Counted from the first letter of the stretch, positions 41,983 through 51,495 are shown. The stretch is 64,000 nucleotides of DNA from Kineococcus terrestris (GCF_041020765.1 NZ_JBEUEJ010000021.1), one strand, 5' to 3'. The notes: a model not told the origin generated them from the letters alone. Program-made: numbers and translations.

Positions 41983-44063
41983 CCACCGCCCCCCTCCTCG
42001 CGGCCGCCGCCCCGGCTGGCACGCCGGCCGTGCCCGGTGCCGCCCCGGGCGAGCCGGACCGCGCCGCGCGCCTGGCGCTGCGCGCCACGGGCGCCCTGCG
42101 CCGCCTCAACGACCTCGGGGTGCTGCACGCGGCCGACGTGCACGTGGCGACCCGCCTGGGGGCGGTGTGCGGGGAGGACGACGAGCGCGTCCTGCTGGCC
42201 GCCGCGCTGGCCGTGCGCGCGCTGCGGCAGGGCTCGGTGGTGCTGCGGCTGGCCGACGTCGCCGCCTCCGTGGTGGCCGAGGACACCGACGACACGGGCC
42301 AGGCGCGGGCCGTCGAGGTCGACTGGCCGGAACCGGGCGCCTGGGCCGCCGCCGTGCGCGGCAGCCGCATGACCGCGCCCGGGCAGCCGGACGGGACGGC
42401 CGGCGGGGGCGAGGCCGCCGGGACCGCGCCGCCGCTGCGCTGGCACGAGGGCGGGATTTGGCTGGACCGCTACTGGCGGCAGGAGGTCGCCGTCGCCGAC
42501 GACCTGCGCCGGCGCGCCGCGCGGGTGCCGGACCTGGACGCCGGCGCGGCCCGCGACGTGCTGGCCCGCCTGTGGCCGGGGGAGGCGGCGCACGACCAGC
42601 GCCTGGCCGCCGCGGTCTGCCTCACCTCCGGCGTCGCGGTCCTCGGCGGCGGCCCCGGCACCGGCAAGACGACCACCGTGGCGCGCCTGGCGGCGGCCCT
42701 GCGCGCGCTCGCGCCCGCCGGGTCCCCGCCGCGCGTGGCGCTGGCCGCGCCCACCGGCAAGGCCGCCGCCCGGCTCACCGAGGCCGTCACCACCGCCGCG
42801 CGCGACGACCCCCACGGGGTGTTCACCGCTGAGGACGCCGCCTTCCTCGGCGGTCTGCGGGCCTCCACGCTGCACCGGCTGCTGGGGATGCGGCCCGGGT
42901 CGGTGCGCGCCCGCTACGACGCCGAGCACCGCCTGCCGCACGACGTCGTCGTCGTCGACGAGGCGTCGATGGTCGGGCTGGGGGTGGTCGCCCGGCTGCT
43001 GGCCGCCCTGCGCCCGACCGCGCGCCTCGTGCTCGTCGGCGACCCCGACCAGCTGGCGTCGGTGGAGGTGGGCGCCGTCCTGGCCGACCTCGTCGCCCCG
43101 GCGCGCGCGGTGCCGCGCAGCGCGGCCTCCACGGCCCGGCTCGCGCGGGTGGTGCCCCACGACGTGCCGCACGACCCGCCTCCGGACCCGCCCCGCGACG
43201 CGGAGGCCCCGGCCCCGGGCGCAGCCGCACCGGTCCCGGACGCCGAGGCGGGCGGGGCGGTCGCCGACGGGGTCGTCCTGCTGCGCACGACGCACCGCTT
43301 CGCCGAGGGCGGCGCCATCGCGGCGCTGGCGGCGGCGGTGCGCGAGGGCGACGCCGAGGCGGCGCTGCGGGTGCTGCGCTCCGGCGAGGGCGCCGTGGAG
43401 TTCCACGAGGTGCCCGAGGACGAGCCGGTGGCGGGCCCGGCGCTGGAGGCCGTGCGCGCGGAGGTCCTCGAGCGCGTCGCAGCCGTCGTGGCCGCCGCGC
43501 GGGCCGGGGACGCGGACGGCGCGCTGGTCGCGATGGACGCCCACCGGGTGCTGTGCGCGCACCGGCGCGGCCCGCGCGGGGTGGCGCACTGGACGGCGCT
43601 GGCGCACCGCTGGGCGGTCGAGGAGGTCGGGGTGCGGCCCCGCCCCGACGGCCGCTACGTCGGCATGCCGGTCCTGGTGACGGCCAACGACCCGGCGACG
43701 GGGGTCTTCAACGGCGATACGGGTGTCGTCCTGGAGCGCGCCGGTGCGGGCGGCGGGCGCGCGGGCGACCTCGTCGTCGCGGTGGCGCGGGGCAGCGGCC
43801 CGCAGCTGGTGCCGCTGTCGCGGCTGGTGGACCTGGACGTCCTGCACGCCATGACGGTCCACCGCAGCCAGGGCTCGCAGTTCGCGGCCGTCACCGTGGT
43901 CGCGGCGCCGGCGACCTCGCCGCTGGCGACGCGGGAGATGCTCTACACGGCGCTGACGCGGGCGCGGGCGCGGGTGCGGCTCATCGGCTCGGCGGAGGCC
44001 GTCGAGGCGGCGGTGCGCCGGCCCCTGGCGCGGGCCTCGGGCCTGGCCGACCGGCTGCGCTGA
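41979..44063 (+). CDS. recD: Exodeoxyribonuclease V alpha subunit, RecD
   Basis: 694-residue 5'-3' helicase of RecBCD. Walker A is GGGPGTGKTTT (about residues 223-233), followed by APTGKAAARL, VVVDEASMVG and the C-terminal AMTVHRSQGSQF. It is longer than E. coli RecD because of a Pro/Ala-rich insertion near residues 390-425. GTG 41979 overlaps the recB stop and has GGGAGG 5 nt upstream. A strong terminator follows. Confidence 0.95.
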   Translation: MTTAPLLAAAAPAGTPAVPGAAPGEPDRAARLALRATGALRRLNDLGVLHAADVHVATRLGAVCGEDDERVLLAAALAVRALRQGSVVLRLADVAASVVAEDTDDTGQARAVEVDWPEPGAWAAAVRGSRMTAPGQPDGTAGGGEAAGTAPPLRWHEGGIWLDRYWRQEVAVADDLRRRAARVPDLDAGAARDVLARLWPGEAAHDQRLAAAVCLTSGVAVLGGGPGTGKTTTVARLAAALRALAPAGSPPRVALAAPTGKAAARLTEAVTTAARDDPHGVFTAEDAAFLGGLRASTLHRLLGMRPGSVRARYDAEHRLPHDVVVVDEASMVGLGVVARLLAALRPTARLVLVGDPDQLASVEVGAVLADLVAPARAVPRSAASTARLARVVPHDVPHDPPPDPPRDAEAPAPGAAAPVPDAEAGGAVADGVVLLRTTHRFAEGGAIAALAAAVREGDAEAALRVLRSGEGAVEFHEVPEDEPVAGPALEAVRAEVLERVAAVVAAARAGDADGALVAMDAHRVLCAHRRGPRGVAHWTALAHRWAVEEVGVRPRPDGRYVGMPVLVTANDPATGVFNGDTGVVLERAGAGGGRAGDLVVAVARGSGPQLVPLSRLVDLDVLHAMTVHRSQGSQFAAVTVVAAPATSPLATREMLYTALTRARARVRLIGSAEAVEAAVRRPLARASGLADRLR

Positions 44064-44101
44064 CCGGCACCCGCCCGCCGGCCGGTGCGGGCCCGGACGC
44101 G

Positions 44102-44139
44102 CAGGAGGGGCGCACCCCGCGCGGCGTGCGCCCCTCCTG
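44102..44139. terminator. 14-bp-stem bidirectional terminator
   Basis: CAGGAGGGGCGCAC (44102-44115) and GTGCGCCCCTCCTG (44126-44139) pair perfectly around a 10-nt loop between the convergent recD and NADH dehydrogenase genes. Confidence 0.75.
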
Positions 44140-44156
44140 ACCGGCCGTGCCGGGGG

Positions 44157-45533
44157 TCAGCCGACCTTCGGCTTGTCCTCGGCCTTGGGGTAGATGTCCG
44201 TGTTCTGCGCCGTGGGGATGAGCGCGTCCTCCGGACGGGTCTGGTTCAGCGCGACGGCCTGCACCGGCAGCAGCGCGTGCAGCGCCCAGTCGGTGAGGAC
44301 GCGGACCCGGTTGGCCATGCTGGGCAGCGCGTACAGGTGGTAGCCGCGCGCCACGATCTTGGCGGGCAGGCCGGTGAGCTCGACGCCCAGCGGCTTGGCC
44401 ACGGCGGTGGTGCCGCCGAGGTCGGCCACCAGGCCGAGGTCCTTGTGGACGTAGTCCTTGGCGATGCCGACCCCGAGGCTGGCGGCGATGTTCTTGCCGA
44501 CCTGGGTGCCCTGGCGCTGCGCGTGCTGGGCGGTGGGCGGGGTGACGGGCTGCGGGCCGTCCGCCGGCTTCTCCTTGGCGAGGTCCGGCGTGGCGGCGGC
44601 GTCGCCGACGGCCCACACGTCGTCGGCGGCGCGCATCTGCGCGTCGACGACGAGGCGGCCGCGGTCCAGCGGCAGGCCGAGGGTGCCCATGAGCGGGTTG
44701 GCGACGATGCCGGCGCCCCAGATGAGGGTGCGCGAGGGCACCGGGGTGCCGTCGGTGAGGTTGATGACGTTGCCCTCGACGCTGGCCACGGAGACCCCGA
44801 GGCGGATGTCGATGCCGCGGCCCTTGAGCTTGCCGAGGGCGTACTCGCCGAGGCGGGGCCCGAGCTCGGGCAGGACGGCGGGCGCGACGTCGATGAGCAG
44901 CCAGCGGACGTCCTTGACGTCGATGTTGCTCCAGCGGTCGGCCACGCGGGTCAGCCAGCGGTGCGTCTGGGCGACGATCTCGGTGCCGGTGTAGCCGGCG
45001 CCGACCGCCACGACCGTCATGCGCTCGGCGCGCTCGGCGTCGAAGCGGGGGTCGGAGGGCAGCGAGTCGGCGGCGTCCAGCTGCGAGAGCAGGTGGTCGC
45101 GCACGAACGCGGCCTCGGTGATCGTCTTCACGCCGCGCGCGGACTCCGAGACCCCGGGGATGGGGAAGCGGCGGGTGATGGAGCCCGGCGCCAGGAGCAG
45201 CCGGTCGTAGGAGATGACCTGGGTGCCCTCGTCCACCTGGCCGCGCTCGCTGCGCGAGACGGTGACGGTCTTGGCCTCCAGGTCCACCGAGGTGGCGTGG
45301 CCGACGACCAGCCGGTGCTTCGGCAGCGCCTGGCGCAGCGAGACCGCGACGTGGCGCGGCTCGAGCACCGAGGCCGTCACGTCCGGCAGCAGCGGGCTGT
45401 ACGTGAGGTGGTCCGTCGGGCTGATGATGACCAGTTCGGTCGTCCCGGCCGGCAGCAGCTTCTCGAGCTTGCGCCCGGCGTACAGCCCGGCGAAGCCGCC
45501 TCCGACGATGACGACACGCTTGCGCTCGTCCAC
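44157..45533 (-). CDS. ndh: Type II NADH dehydrogenase-like FAD oxidoreductase
   Basis: 458-residue flavoprotein that passes electrons from NADH to menaquinone without proton pumping. VVIVGGGFAGLYAG binds FAD at the N-terminus; VVAVGAGYTGTEI (about residue 173) binds NADH; VWAVGDAAA closes the FAD site. The C-terminus (about 380-440) is more hydrophobic and amphipathic, suitable for membrane attachment. GTG 45533 is the first codon of a typical MDERKRVVIVGG start. Confidence 0.87.
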   Translation of the reverse strand: MDERKRVVIVGGGFAGLYAGRKLEKLLPAGTTELVIISPTDHLTYSPLLPDVTASVLEPRHVAVSLRQALPKHRLVVGHATSVDLEAKTVTVSRSERGQVDEGTQVISYDRLLLAPGSITRRFPIPGVSESARGVKTITEAAFVRDHLLSQLDAADSLPSDPRFDAERAERMTVVAVGAGYTGTEIVAQTHRWLTRVADRWSNIDVKDVRWLLIDVAPAVLPELGPRLGEYALGKLKGRGIDIRLGVSVASVEGNVINLTDGTPVPSRTLIWGAGIVANPLMGTLGLPLDRGRLVVDAQMRAADDVWAVGDAAATPDLAKEKPADGPQPVTPPTAQHAQRQGTQVGKNIAASLGVGIAKDYVHKDLGLVADLGGTTAVAKPLGVELTGLPAKIVARGYHLYALPSMANRVRVLTDWALHALLPVQAVALNQTRPEDALIPTAQNTDIYPKAEDKPKVG

Positions 45534-45700
45534 GCGCCTACCCCTCTGTCTGTGCGGTGTTGGTCTCCCGGCGCCGTGCCTCGCGGACCCGCGGCTGCCG
45601 TGACGTCGGACACGATCCTCCCACGCTGTCGCCGGGGCGTGACGCCGCGGGGGTGGCGGGCCCGCCGGGAGCGCCCCGGCGGGTGCTCACCGGCGGGCGC

Positions 45701-46345
45701 TCACCGGCCCCCGCCACGGGCGGGGCAGGCGGCCAGGTGGTCGTCCACGACGCCGAGCGCCTGCATCGCCGCGTAGGCGGTGGTCGGCCCGACGAACCGG
45801 AAGCCCGCGCGCTTGAGGGCGGCCGCCAGCGCGACCGACTCCGGCGTGCTCGCCGGCACGTCCGCCGGGACGCGCGGGGCGGGCCGGCCGGGCGCGGGGG
45901 CGTGCGACCAGACGAGCTCGGACAGGCCGGGCCCGGTCTCCGCCAGCCGCAGCGTGGCGCGGGCACCGGCGACCGCGGCCTCGACCTTGGCGCGGTTGCG
46001 GACGATCCCCGCGTCGGCGAGCAGCCGCTCGACGTCCTGCTCGCCGTACCCGGCGACGGCGGCCGGGTCGAAGCCGGCGAAGGCGGCGCGGAACGCCTCG
46101 CGCTTGCGCAGCACGGTGATCCAGCTCAGCCCCGACTGGAAGCCCTCCAGCACCAGCCGCTCGTAGACGGCGGCGTCCCCGCGCACCGGGCGTCCCCACT
46201 CGGTGTCGTGGTAGCGCTCGTACAGCGGGTCCCCCGTGCCGAAGCAGCGGAACGGGGACGCCCGGCCGGCGTGCTCGTCGGGCGGCTGCGGGGCGGCGGG
46301 AGCGGTGGGCGGCACGGGGCGGACCCTGGCAGCCGGCTCCGACAC
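45701..46345 (-). CDS. tag: DNA-3-methyladenine glycosylase I
   Basis: Base-excision repair enzyme of 214 residues that removes 3-methyladenine. Zinc ligands are the Cys of RCFGTGDPLY, the His of YHDTEWG, and the C-terminal His and Cys of DDHLAAC. EGFQSGLSW contains the base-recognition Glu and Trp. GTG 46345 gives a Pro-rich leader; a GTG at 46315 with CAGGGT 7 nt before it is an equally good, perhaps leaderless, start. It is divergent from aroQ. Confidence 0.93.
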   Translation of the reverse strand: MSEPAARVRPVPPTAPAAPQPPDEHAGRASPFRCFGTGDPLYERYHDTEWGRPVRGDAAVYERLVLEGFQSGLSWITVLRKREAFRAAFAGFDPAAVAGYGEQDVERLLADAGIVRNRAKVEAAVAGARATLRLAETGPGLSELVWSHAPAPGRPAPRVPADVPASTPESVALAAALKRAGFRFVGPTTAYAAMQALGVVDDHLAACPARGGGR

Positions 46346-46389
46346 GAGCGCGGCGCGGGCCGGCGGGGCGCCGGCGGGCGGGGCGGCGG

Positions 46390-46395
46390 TAGCGT
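46390..46395 (+). promoter_or_regulatory. Leaderless -10 box of aroQ
   Basis: TAGCGT (TANNNT) ends 6 nt before GTG 46402, with no Shine-Dalgarno. Confidence 0.6.
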
Positions 46396-46401
46396 CGCGC
46401 C

Positions 46402-46842
46402 GTGCGCATCCTCGTGCTCAACGGGCCCAACCTCGGCCGCCTCGGCGTCCGCCAGCCGGAGGTCTACGGCACCACGACGCTGGCCGACGTGGACGCGCAG
46501 CTGCAGCGCCTGGCCGCCGAGCTGGGCGTGGAGGTGGAGCTGCGGCAGACCGACGACGAGGCGCAGATGCTCGGCTGGGTCCACGCCGCCGCCGACGAGC
46601 GGGTGCCCGTCGTGCTCAACCCCGCGGCGTGGACGCACACGTCGGTGGCGCTGCGCGACGCGTGCGCGGAGCTGAGCGCGGGGCTGGTGGAGCTGCACGT
46701 GTCGAACGTGCACGCGCGCGAGGACTTCCGCCGCCGCTCGTACGTCTCGCCGGTGGCGACCGCGGTCGTCGCGGGCATGGGCACCGACGGGTACGCGGCG
46801 GCGGTGCGCTGGCTGGCGGGGCGCTCGGGCCCGTCCGCCTGA
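46402..46842 (+). CDS. aroQ: Type II 3-dehydroquinate dehydratase
   Basis: 146-residue shikimate-pathway enzyme that dehydrates 3-dehydroquinate. LNGPNLGRLG, the catalytic Tyr in PEVYG, NPAAWTHTS, the ELHVSN His and HAREDFR Arg are present. The usual SNHEG is TDDEA here, a variation I associate with other actinobacterial AroQ proteins. It stands alone, away from other aro genes, with a leaderless-type promoter. Confidence 0.92.
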   Translation: MRILVLNGPNLGRLGVRQPEVYGTTTLADVDAQLQRLAAELGVEVELRQTDDEAQMLGWVHAAADERVPVVLNPAAWTHTSVALRDACAELSAGLVELHVSNVHAREDFRRRSYVSPVATAVVAGMGTDGYAAAVRWLAGRSGPSA

Positions 46843-46939
46843 ACGCCCCCCGTGTCGCAGGGCGCGCGTACGCTCTGCCGGTCAGCGCAGCGAGCAGGCA
46901 GCACGGCCGCCCGACGGGGCGGGGGAGCGGGGAGACGCA

Positions 46940-48604
46940 GTGGTCGAGCACATGAAGTGGTACGGCTGGGGCCAGGAGGGCGTCGCCTTCCACCACGAGG
47001 ACAAGCCGGCCCTGGCGCCCTTCGCCCGCCGGATGGCTGGCATCGACTTCGACGCCCCGCCGGTGCGCGTGCCGGAGCTGAGCGAGCTGACCGTCCCGGC
47101 CCCGCGGGCGCCCGCGCTCCTGCGCGAGGCGTTCGTCGCGGCCGTCGGCTCCGAGCACGTCCACGACGACGACCTGGACCGCGTCGTGCACTGCTACGGC
47201 AAGAGCATGCGCGACCTGGTGCGCATCCGCCGCGGCGACTTCGGCCGCCTGCCCGACCTGGTCGTCTACCCGGGCGACGAGGCGCAGGTGGAGGCCGTGC
47301 TGCGCGTCGCGCTGGAGCACGACGCGGTCGTCATCCCGTTCGGCGGCGGCTCCAACATCGTCGGCAGCCTCGAGGCGCCGCGCGAGGAGACGCGCCCGGT
47401 GGTGTCGGTGGACATGGGCCGCCTGCGCCTGGTCCTGGAGGTCGACGAGACCTCGCAGCTGGCGCGCATCCAGGCCGGCGCCCTGGGCCCGGACCTGGAG
47501 GAGCAGCTGAACGCCCGCGGCTGGACGCTGGGGCACTTCCCCGACAGCTTCAAGCACTCCACGCTCGGCGGCTGGATCGCCACCCGCTCCTCGGGCATGC
47601 AGTCCGACCGCTTCGGCGACATCGCCGACATCACCCGCGCCGTGCGGGTGGTGACGCCCAAGGGCGTCCTGGCGACCCGGCGCGTGCCGGTGCAGTCGGC
47701 CGGCCCGAGCCTGCGCGAGATGGTCCTGGGCAGCGAGGGCCGCCTGGGGCTGATCACCGAGGCGACGGTGCAGGTGCACCGCCTGGCCGAGGAGCGCGTG
47801 ATCCTGGCCTACTTCTTCCCCGACTACGCCAGCGGCCTGGCCGCCATGCACGACATCGCGGCCTCGGACGCCTCGCCCAGCATCACCCGCGTCTCCGACG
47901 AGATGGAGACGCAGTTCACGATGGCGACGTCCAAGAGGGGCAGCCGCGTCTCCCAGCTGCTCAACCGCGCGGTGAAGCTGTACGCCAGCAAGCGCAAGGG
48001 CTTCGACCTGTCGCGGATGTGCCTGTCGTTCATCGGGTACGAGGGGTCCTCCGCGCACGTCAAGCGCCAGAAGCAGCTCGTCGGCGAGATCGTCAAGCGG
48101 CACGGCGGGTTCGGCGTCGGGTCCGGGCCGGGCACGCTGTACGACCAGAAGAAGTTCGACACCCCCTACATCCGCGACTTCATCCTCGACCGCGGCGCGT
48201 ACGGCGACGTGTCGGAGACCTCCTCGTCGTGGGCGACGCTGAAGACGTTGCACGACAACGTGGTCGCGGCCGCGCAGAAGGCGTTCGCGGAGGTCGGCAC
48301 GCAGGGCTTCGTCTTCTGCCACCTCTCGCACAGCTACCACATCGGCGCCTGCCAGTACTTCACGTTCGCGTTCCAGCCGCCGGCCGAGCGCGACGGCCTG
48401 GAGGCCTACGACGTCGTCAAGGGCGCCATCCAGCAGGCGTTCATCGACAACGGCGGGACGCTGTCGCACCACCACGCGGTGGGCCGCGAGCACAAGCCGT
48501 GGATCGCCGAGGACGTCTCGCAGGCGGGGGTGGAGGTCGTCGGCGCGCTGTTCGCCGGGGTCGACCCGGGCCGCAACCTCAACCCCGGCGCCGTCGTCGA
48601 CTGA
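46940..48604 (+). CDS. FAD-linked oxidase, alkyl-dihydroxyacetonephosphate synthase-like
   Basis: 554-residue flavoprotein of the vanillyl-alcohol-oxidase fold. The FAD-binding PCMH domain contains VIPFGGGSNIVG and LGGWIATRSSGMQ. The C-terminal GTLSHHHAVGREHKPW and GRNLNPG closely match alkyl-DHAP synthases, which make the ether bond of ether lipids. Known members in actinobacteria may serve other lipids, so substrate is unproven. GTG 46940 has GGGGAG 5 nt upstream. The downstream membrane gene begins 17 nt after the stop. Confidence 0.87.
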   Translation: MVEHMKWYGWGQEGVAFHHEDKPALAPFARRMAGIDFDAPPVRVPELSELTVPAPRAPALLREAFVAAVGSEHVHDDDLDRVVHCYGKSMRDLVRIRRGDFGRLPDLVVYPGDEAQVEAVLRVALEHDAVVIPFGGGSNIVGSLEAPREETRPVVSVDMGRLRLVLEVDETSQLARIQAGALGPDLEEQLNARGWTLGHFPDSFKHSTLGGWIATRSSGMQSDRFGDIADITRAVRVVTPKGVLATRRVPVQSAGPSLREMVLGSEGRLGLITEATVQVHRLAEERVILAYFFPDYASGLAAMHDIAASDASPSITRVSDEMETQFTMATSKRGSRVSQLLNRAVKLYASKRKGFDLSRMCLSFIGYEGSSAHVKRQKQLVGEIVKRHGGFGVGSGPGTLYDQKKFDTPYIRDFILDRGAYGDVSETSSSWATLKTLHDNVVAAAQKAFAEVGTQGFVFCHLSHSYHIGACQYFTFAFQPPAERDGLEAYDVVKGAIQQAFIDNGGTLSHHHAVGREHKPWIAEDVSQAGVEVVGALFAGVDPGRNLNPGAVVD

Positions 48605-48620
48605 GGCCGGTGGGTCGCAG

Positions 48621-49280
48621 GTGAGCGCGCGCGGGCGCCTGCGGGCCGCCTGGGACGACGTCGCCGGACCGGGCGCCTCGGCGCGGGAGAACACCGGCAC
48701 CCTCGCGGCCGGCCTGGCCGGGGCGCTCCTGGCGCCCCGGCTGGCCGCCCCGCCCACCGCCCCGCCCATAGCACCGGCCGGCCCCGTCGGTCCCTCCCGG
48801 ACCGGCCGGGCGGACGTCGTGGTGCTGCGCCTGCTGGCGCTGGACCTGTGGGGCGGGGTGTGGTGCAACAACACCCCGTCCGCGGTGCGCTGGTACCACC
48901 GCCCCGAGCACGGTGCGGGGCGCCGGCTGCTGTTCTGCGCGCTGCACCTGCACCCGTTCGTCGTGGCGCTGCTGGACCAGCGCCGCGACGGGCGGCCGCG
49001 CTGGGGGCGCGCCTGCGCCGAGCACGCCTACGTGCTGCTGGCGGCGGCCGCCGTGGAAGCGGCGCCGGTCCGGGCGCGCCGGGCGACGGGGCTGCTCGCC
49101 GCGGCCGGGGGTGTCGTGCTGGACCGGGCGCTGGGCGGCTCGCCGAGCGCGCCGTGGTTCGCGCCCGTGCACGTCGCGAAGCTGCTGGCCGGGCACGTCG
49201 CGGGCGGTGCGCTGGGCCCGCCGCGGCGTCCCGGTCCGCCCGCTCACCCGGCGGCGGGCTCCCCGTCGGGGTGGGTGTAG
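48621..49280 (+). CDS. Hypothetical membrane-associated protein
   Basis: 219-residue protein without a recognised family. It contains WGGVWCNNTPSAVRWYHRPEHG and LLFCALHLHPFVVALLDQR, and a few moderately hydrophobic segments, so it may be membrane-associated. GTG 48621 has a weak AGGTGA upstream. Its 3' end overlaps the convergent VOC gene by 37 bp. The Cys-Asn-Asn and His-rich residues could be functional. Confidence 0.6.
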   Translation: MSARGRLRAAWDDVAGPGASARENTGTLAAGLAGALLAPRLAAPPTAPPIAPAGPVGPSRTGRADVVVLRLLALDLWGGVWCNNTPSAVRWYHRPEHGAGRRLLFCALHLHPFVVALLDQRRDGRPRWGRACAEHAYVLLAAAAVEAAPVRARRATGLLAAAGGVVLDRALGGSPSAPWFAPVHVAKLLAGHVAGGALGPPRRPGPPAHPAAGSPSGWV

Positions 49281-49690
49281 AGGCAGAACGGGTGCCCGGC
49301 GGGGTCGGCCAGGACGTACAGGGGTTCCTCGGGCTCGTCGGTGCGGTGCAGCAGCAGCCGGGCGCCCATCTCCTCGGCGCGCCGCCGCTGGTCGTCCAGG
49401 TCGCCGGGGTCCTCGACCTCGAAGCACAGGTGCATCTGCATCGGCACGTCCGGGGACGGCCACGTGGTGCGGTGCAGCGTCTCGACGCGCTGGAACGCGA
49501 GGATCCGCTGGCCCTCGGGGGTCAGCAGCACCAGCCAGTCGGGTCCGTCGGGGCCGCCGTCGGCGCCGGACCCGGGCGGCTCGTCGCCGGGGCGGTAGAC
49601 CAGGCCGAGCAGCCGGCGGTAGAACTCCGCCAGCTCGCGGGCGTCGGTGGCGTCCAGGACGGTGTTGACCAGGCGCGGGTGGCCGCTCAT
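49244..49690 (-). CDS. VOC-superfamily (glyoxalase-like) protein
   Basis: 148-residue paired beta-alpha-beta protein of the vicinal-oxygen-chelate fold. Motifs include ARELAEFYRRLLGL, MHLCFEVED and ADPAGHPFCLY. It may bind a metal or an antibiotic-like ligand, but the reaction is not predictable. ATG 49690 has GAGGAGG at 6-nt spacing. Confidence 0.85.
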   Translation of the reverse strand: MSGHPRLVNTVLDATDARELAEFYRRLLGLVYRPGDEPPGSGADGGPDGPDWLVLLTPEGQRILAFQRVETLHRTTWPSPDVPMQMHLCFEVEDPGDLDDQRRRAEEMGARLLLHRTDEPEEPLYVLADPAGHPFCLYTHPDGEPAAG

Positions 49691-49744
49691 CGGGCTCCTC
49701 CTCGGGCGGGGCGGTCGGGTGGCCCCGTCCTACCGCGCCGCCCC

Positions 49745-49785
49745 GACACCGGCACGGGCACCGGCACCGGCGCCGGCACCGGCGC
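49745..49785. repeat. GGCACC-rich simple repeat
   Basis: A run of imperfect 6-bp GGCACC/GGCGCC units lies in the 110-bp gap between the VOC gene and the end of the phosphatase gene. No regulatory role is evident. Confidence 0.6.
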
Positions 49786-49800
49786 GAGCAGCGTCCCGCC

Positions 49801-51495
49801 TCACGCCGTCAGCAGGTCCGCCCACACGGTCTTGCCGTCCCCGCGCGGCGCGACCCACCACCGGTCGGCGACGACGTCGACGATGTGCATCCCCCGCCCG
49901 CCGAGCGCGTCCTCGCCGCCGTCGCGGGGGCGCGGCTGGCTGGTGGAGGTGTCGTCGACGCCCACGGACAGGCGGGCCAGCGCGGCGTCGTGGCGCAGCG
50001 TGAGGGCGGCGCCCGAGCCGGCGTGCAGCACGGCGTTGGTGACGAGCTCGGAGACGACGAGCTCGGCGGCGTCGACGGTCCCGGCGAGGTCCCAGCGGTC
50101 CAGGGTGGCGCGCAGGTAGTCGCGGGCGACGGCGACGGCGCGGGGGTCGGCCGGCAGCAGCAGCCGCGCCTCCAGGGCGCCGGAGGCGGGGCCGGCGTAG
50201 TCGACGAGCAGCAGCGCGGCGTCGTCGGCGCGCACGTGGGCGACGGGCGCCAGGAGGCGGTCGGCGAGCGCGCCGGCGTCCTCGTCGGCGTGCGCGCGCA
50301 GGGTGCCGGCGACGGCGTCCCACCCGTCGAGGGGCCCGCCGCGGGCCCACTCGGCGAGGCCGTCGGTGTACAGCAGCAGGCGGGCGGCGCCGGGCAGCCG
50401 GTGCCGGGCCTCGGTGTAGACGGTCTCCTCCTGCACGCCCAGCGGGGGTCCCGGCTCGACGTCGAGCTCCTCCACGTGCCCGGGGGCGAAGCGCAGCGGC
50501 AGGGGGTGCCCGGCGCTGGCGACGACGACCTCGCCGGTGCGCTCGTCCAGGCGCACGAGGCAGCAGGTGGCGAACAGGTCGCCCTCGAGGTCCTGCACGA
50601 GGCGGTTGGTGCGCTCCAGGACGGTGCAGGGGTCGTGGCCCTCGCTGACGTAGGCGTGCACGGCGGTGCGCACCTGCCCCATGGCGGCGGCGGCCGCGGT
50701 GCTGTGCCCCTGGACGTCGCCCATGACGAGGACGAGGGCGCCGTCGGTGCGCACGGCGTCGTAGAAGTCCCCGCCCACGTCGACGCCGTCGGTGCCGGGC
50801 AGGTAGCGGCTGGTGAGGCTGACGGCGGGGGAGGTGGGCAGGCCGCGGGGCAGGAGGGCGGTCTGCAGGGCGCGGGCGGTCTCGGCGGCCCGCTGGGCCT
50901 GGCGCAGCGCCTGCGCGCTCTCGACCTCCAGGCGCGCGGCGCGCTCGCGGGCGAAGACCCCGACGACGAGGTGCGCGAGGTCGGCCAGGTCGGCGCGCTG
51001 CTGCGCGGTCAGCTCGCGCACCTGCTCGCCGAAGACGCACAGCGTGCCCAGGGACAGCCCCTCGGGGGTGACCAGCGGTGCGGAGGTGTAGGAGCGCACG
51101 GCGCCCAGGCGCCCGTCGACCCAGGGGTTGGCGGCGAAGCGGACGTCGCGGCGGGCGTCGGGGGCGTGCACGAGACCCCCGGCGCGCAGCGCGTAGTGGC
51201 ACATGGAGTCCTCACGGGCGCACTCCCCGCGCTCGCAGCCGTCGGCGGCGAGCTGGCGCTGCAGGTGCTCGTCGATGATGTTGACGACGGCGTGCGGGGC
51301 GCCGGTGACCCGGCGGGCGAGCCGGACGACGGCCTGCAGCTCCACCGGCGGCGGCCGGGTCAGGTCGACCCAGTCGCGGACGGCGGCCAGCCGCAGCGCC
51401 TCGGCCCGGTCGGCGCCCCCGGGGGACCGCTGCGCGTGCACGTCGGCGCTCCCGCTCCCCGGCTCCCGGACGTCGGCCCAGGTCCCCCGATCCAC
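49801..51495 (-). CDS. GAF-PP2C (SpoIIE/RsbU-type) phosphatase with C-terminal HATPase domain
   Basis: 564-residue signalling protein. A GAF sensor spans about 50-190 (MCHYALRAGG, DVRFAANPWVDG); a PP2C/SpoIIE domain spans about 210-415 with GVDVGGDFYD, GDVQGHS and LLYTDGLAEW; an RsbW-like ATPase spans about 430-560 with SELVTNAVLHAG and GGRGMHIVD. Thus one chain could dephosphorylate an anti-sigma antagonist and phosphorylate or bind another partner. The usual GHG of the phosphatase is GHS. The likely target pathway is a SigB/SigF-type factor such as the one at 389-1300 (inference). Confidence 0.9.
   Translation of the reverse strand: MDRGTWADVREPGSGSADVHAQRSPGGADRAEALRLAAVRDWVDLTRPPPVELQAVVRLARRVTGAPHAVVNIIDEHLQRQLAADGCERGECAREDSMCHYALRAGGLVHAPDARRDVRFAANPWVDGRLGAVRSYTSAPLVTPEGLSLGTLCVFGEQVRELTAQQRADLADLAHLVVGVFARERAARLEVESAQALRQAQRAAETARALQTALLPRGLPTSPAVSLTSRYLPGTDGVDVGGDFYDAVRTDGALVLVMGDVQGHSTAAAAAMGQVRTAVHAYVSEGHDPCTVLERTNRLVQDLEGDLFATCCLVRLDERTGEVVVASAGHPLPLRFAPGHVEELDVEPGPPLGVQEETVYTEARHRLPGAARLLLYTDGLAEWARGGPLDGWDAVAGTLRAHADEDAGALADRLLAPVAHVRADDAALLLVDYAGPASGALEARLLLPADPRAVAVARDYLRATLDRWDLAGTVDAAELVVSELVTNAVLHAGSGAALTLRHDAALARLSVGVDDTSTSQPRPRDGGEDALGGRGMHIVDVVADRWWVAPRGDGKTVWADLLTA

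Noticed and set aside
46402..46842. aroQ as a non-functional paralogue because SNHEG is TDDEA
   Set aside because: The catalytic Tyr, Asn, His and Arg motifs are all present, and this variant is familiar in actinobacterial enzymes.
49745..49785. GGCACC repeat as a CRISPR-like or regulatory array
   Set aside because: Units are only 6 bp, without spacers, and consistent with simple-sequence slippage.
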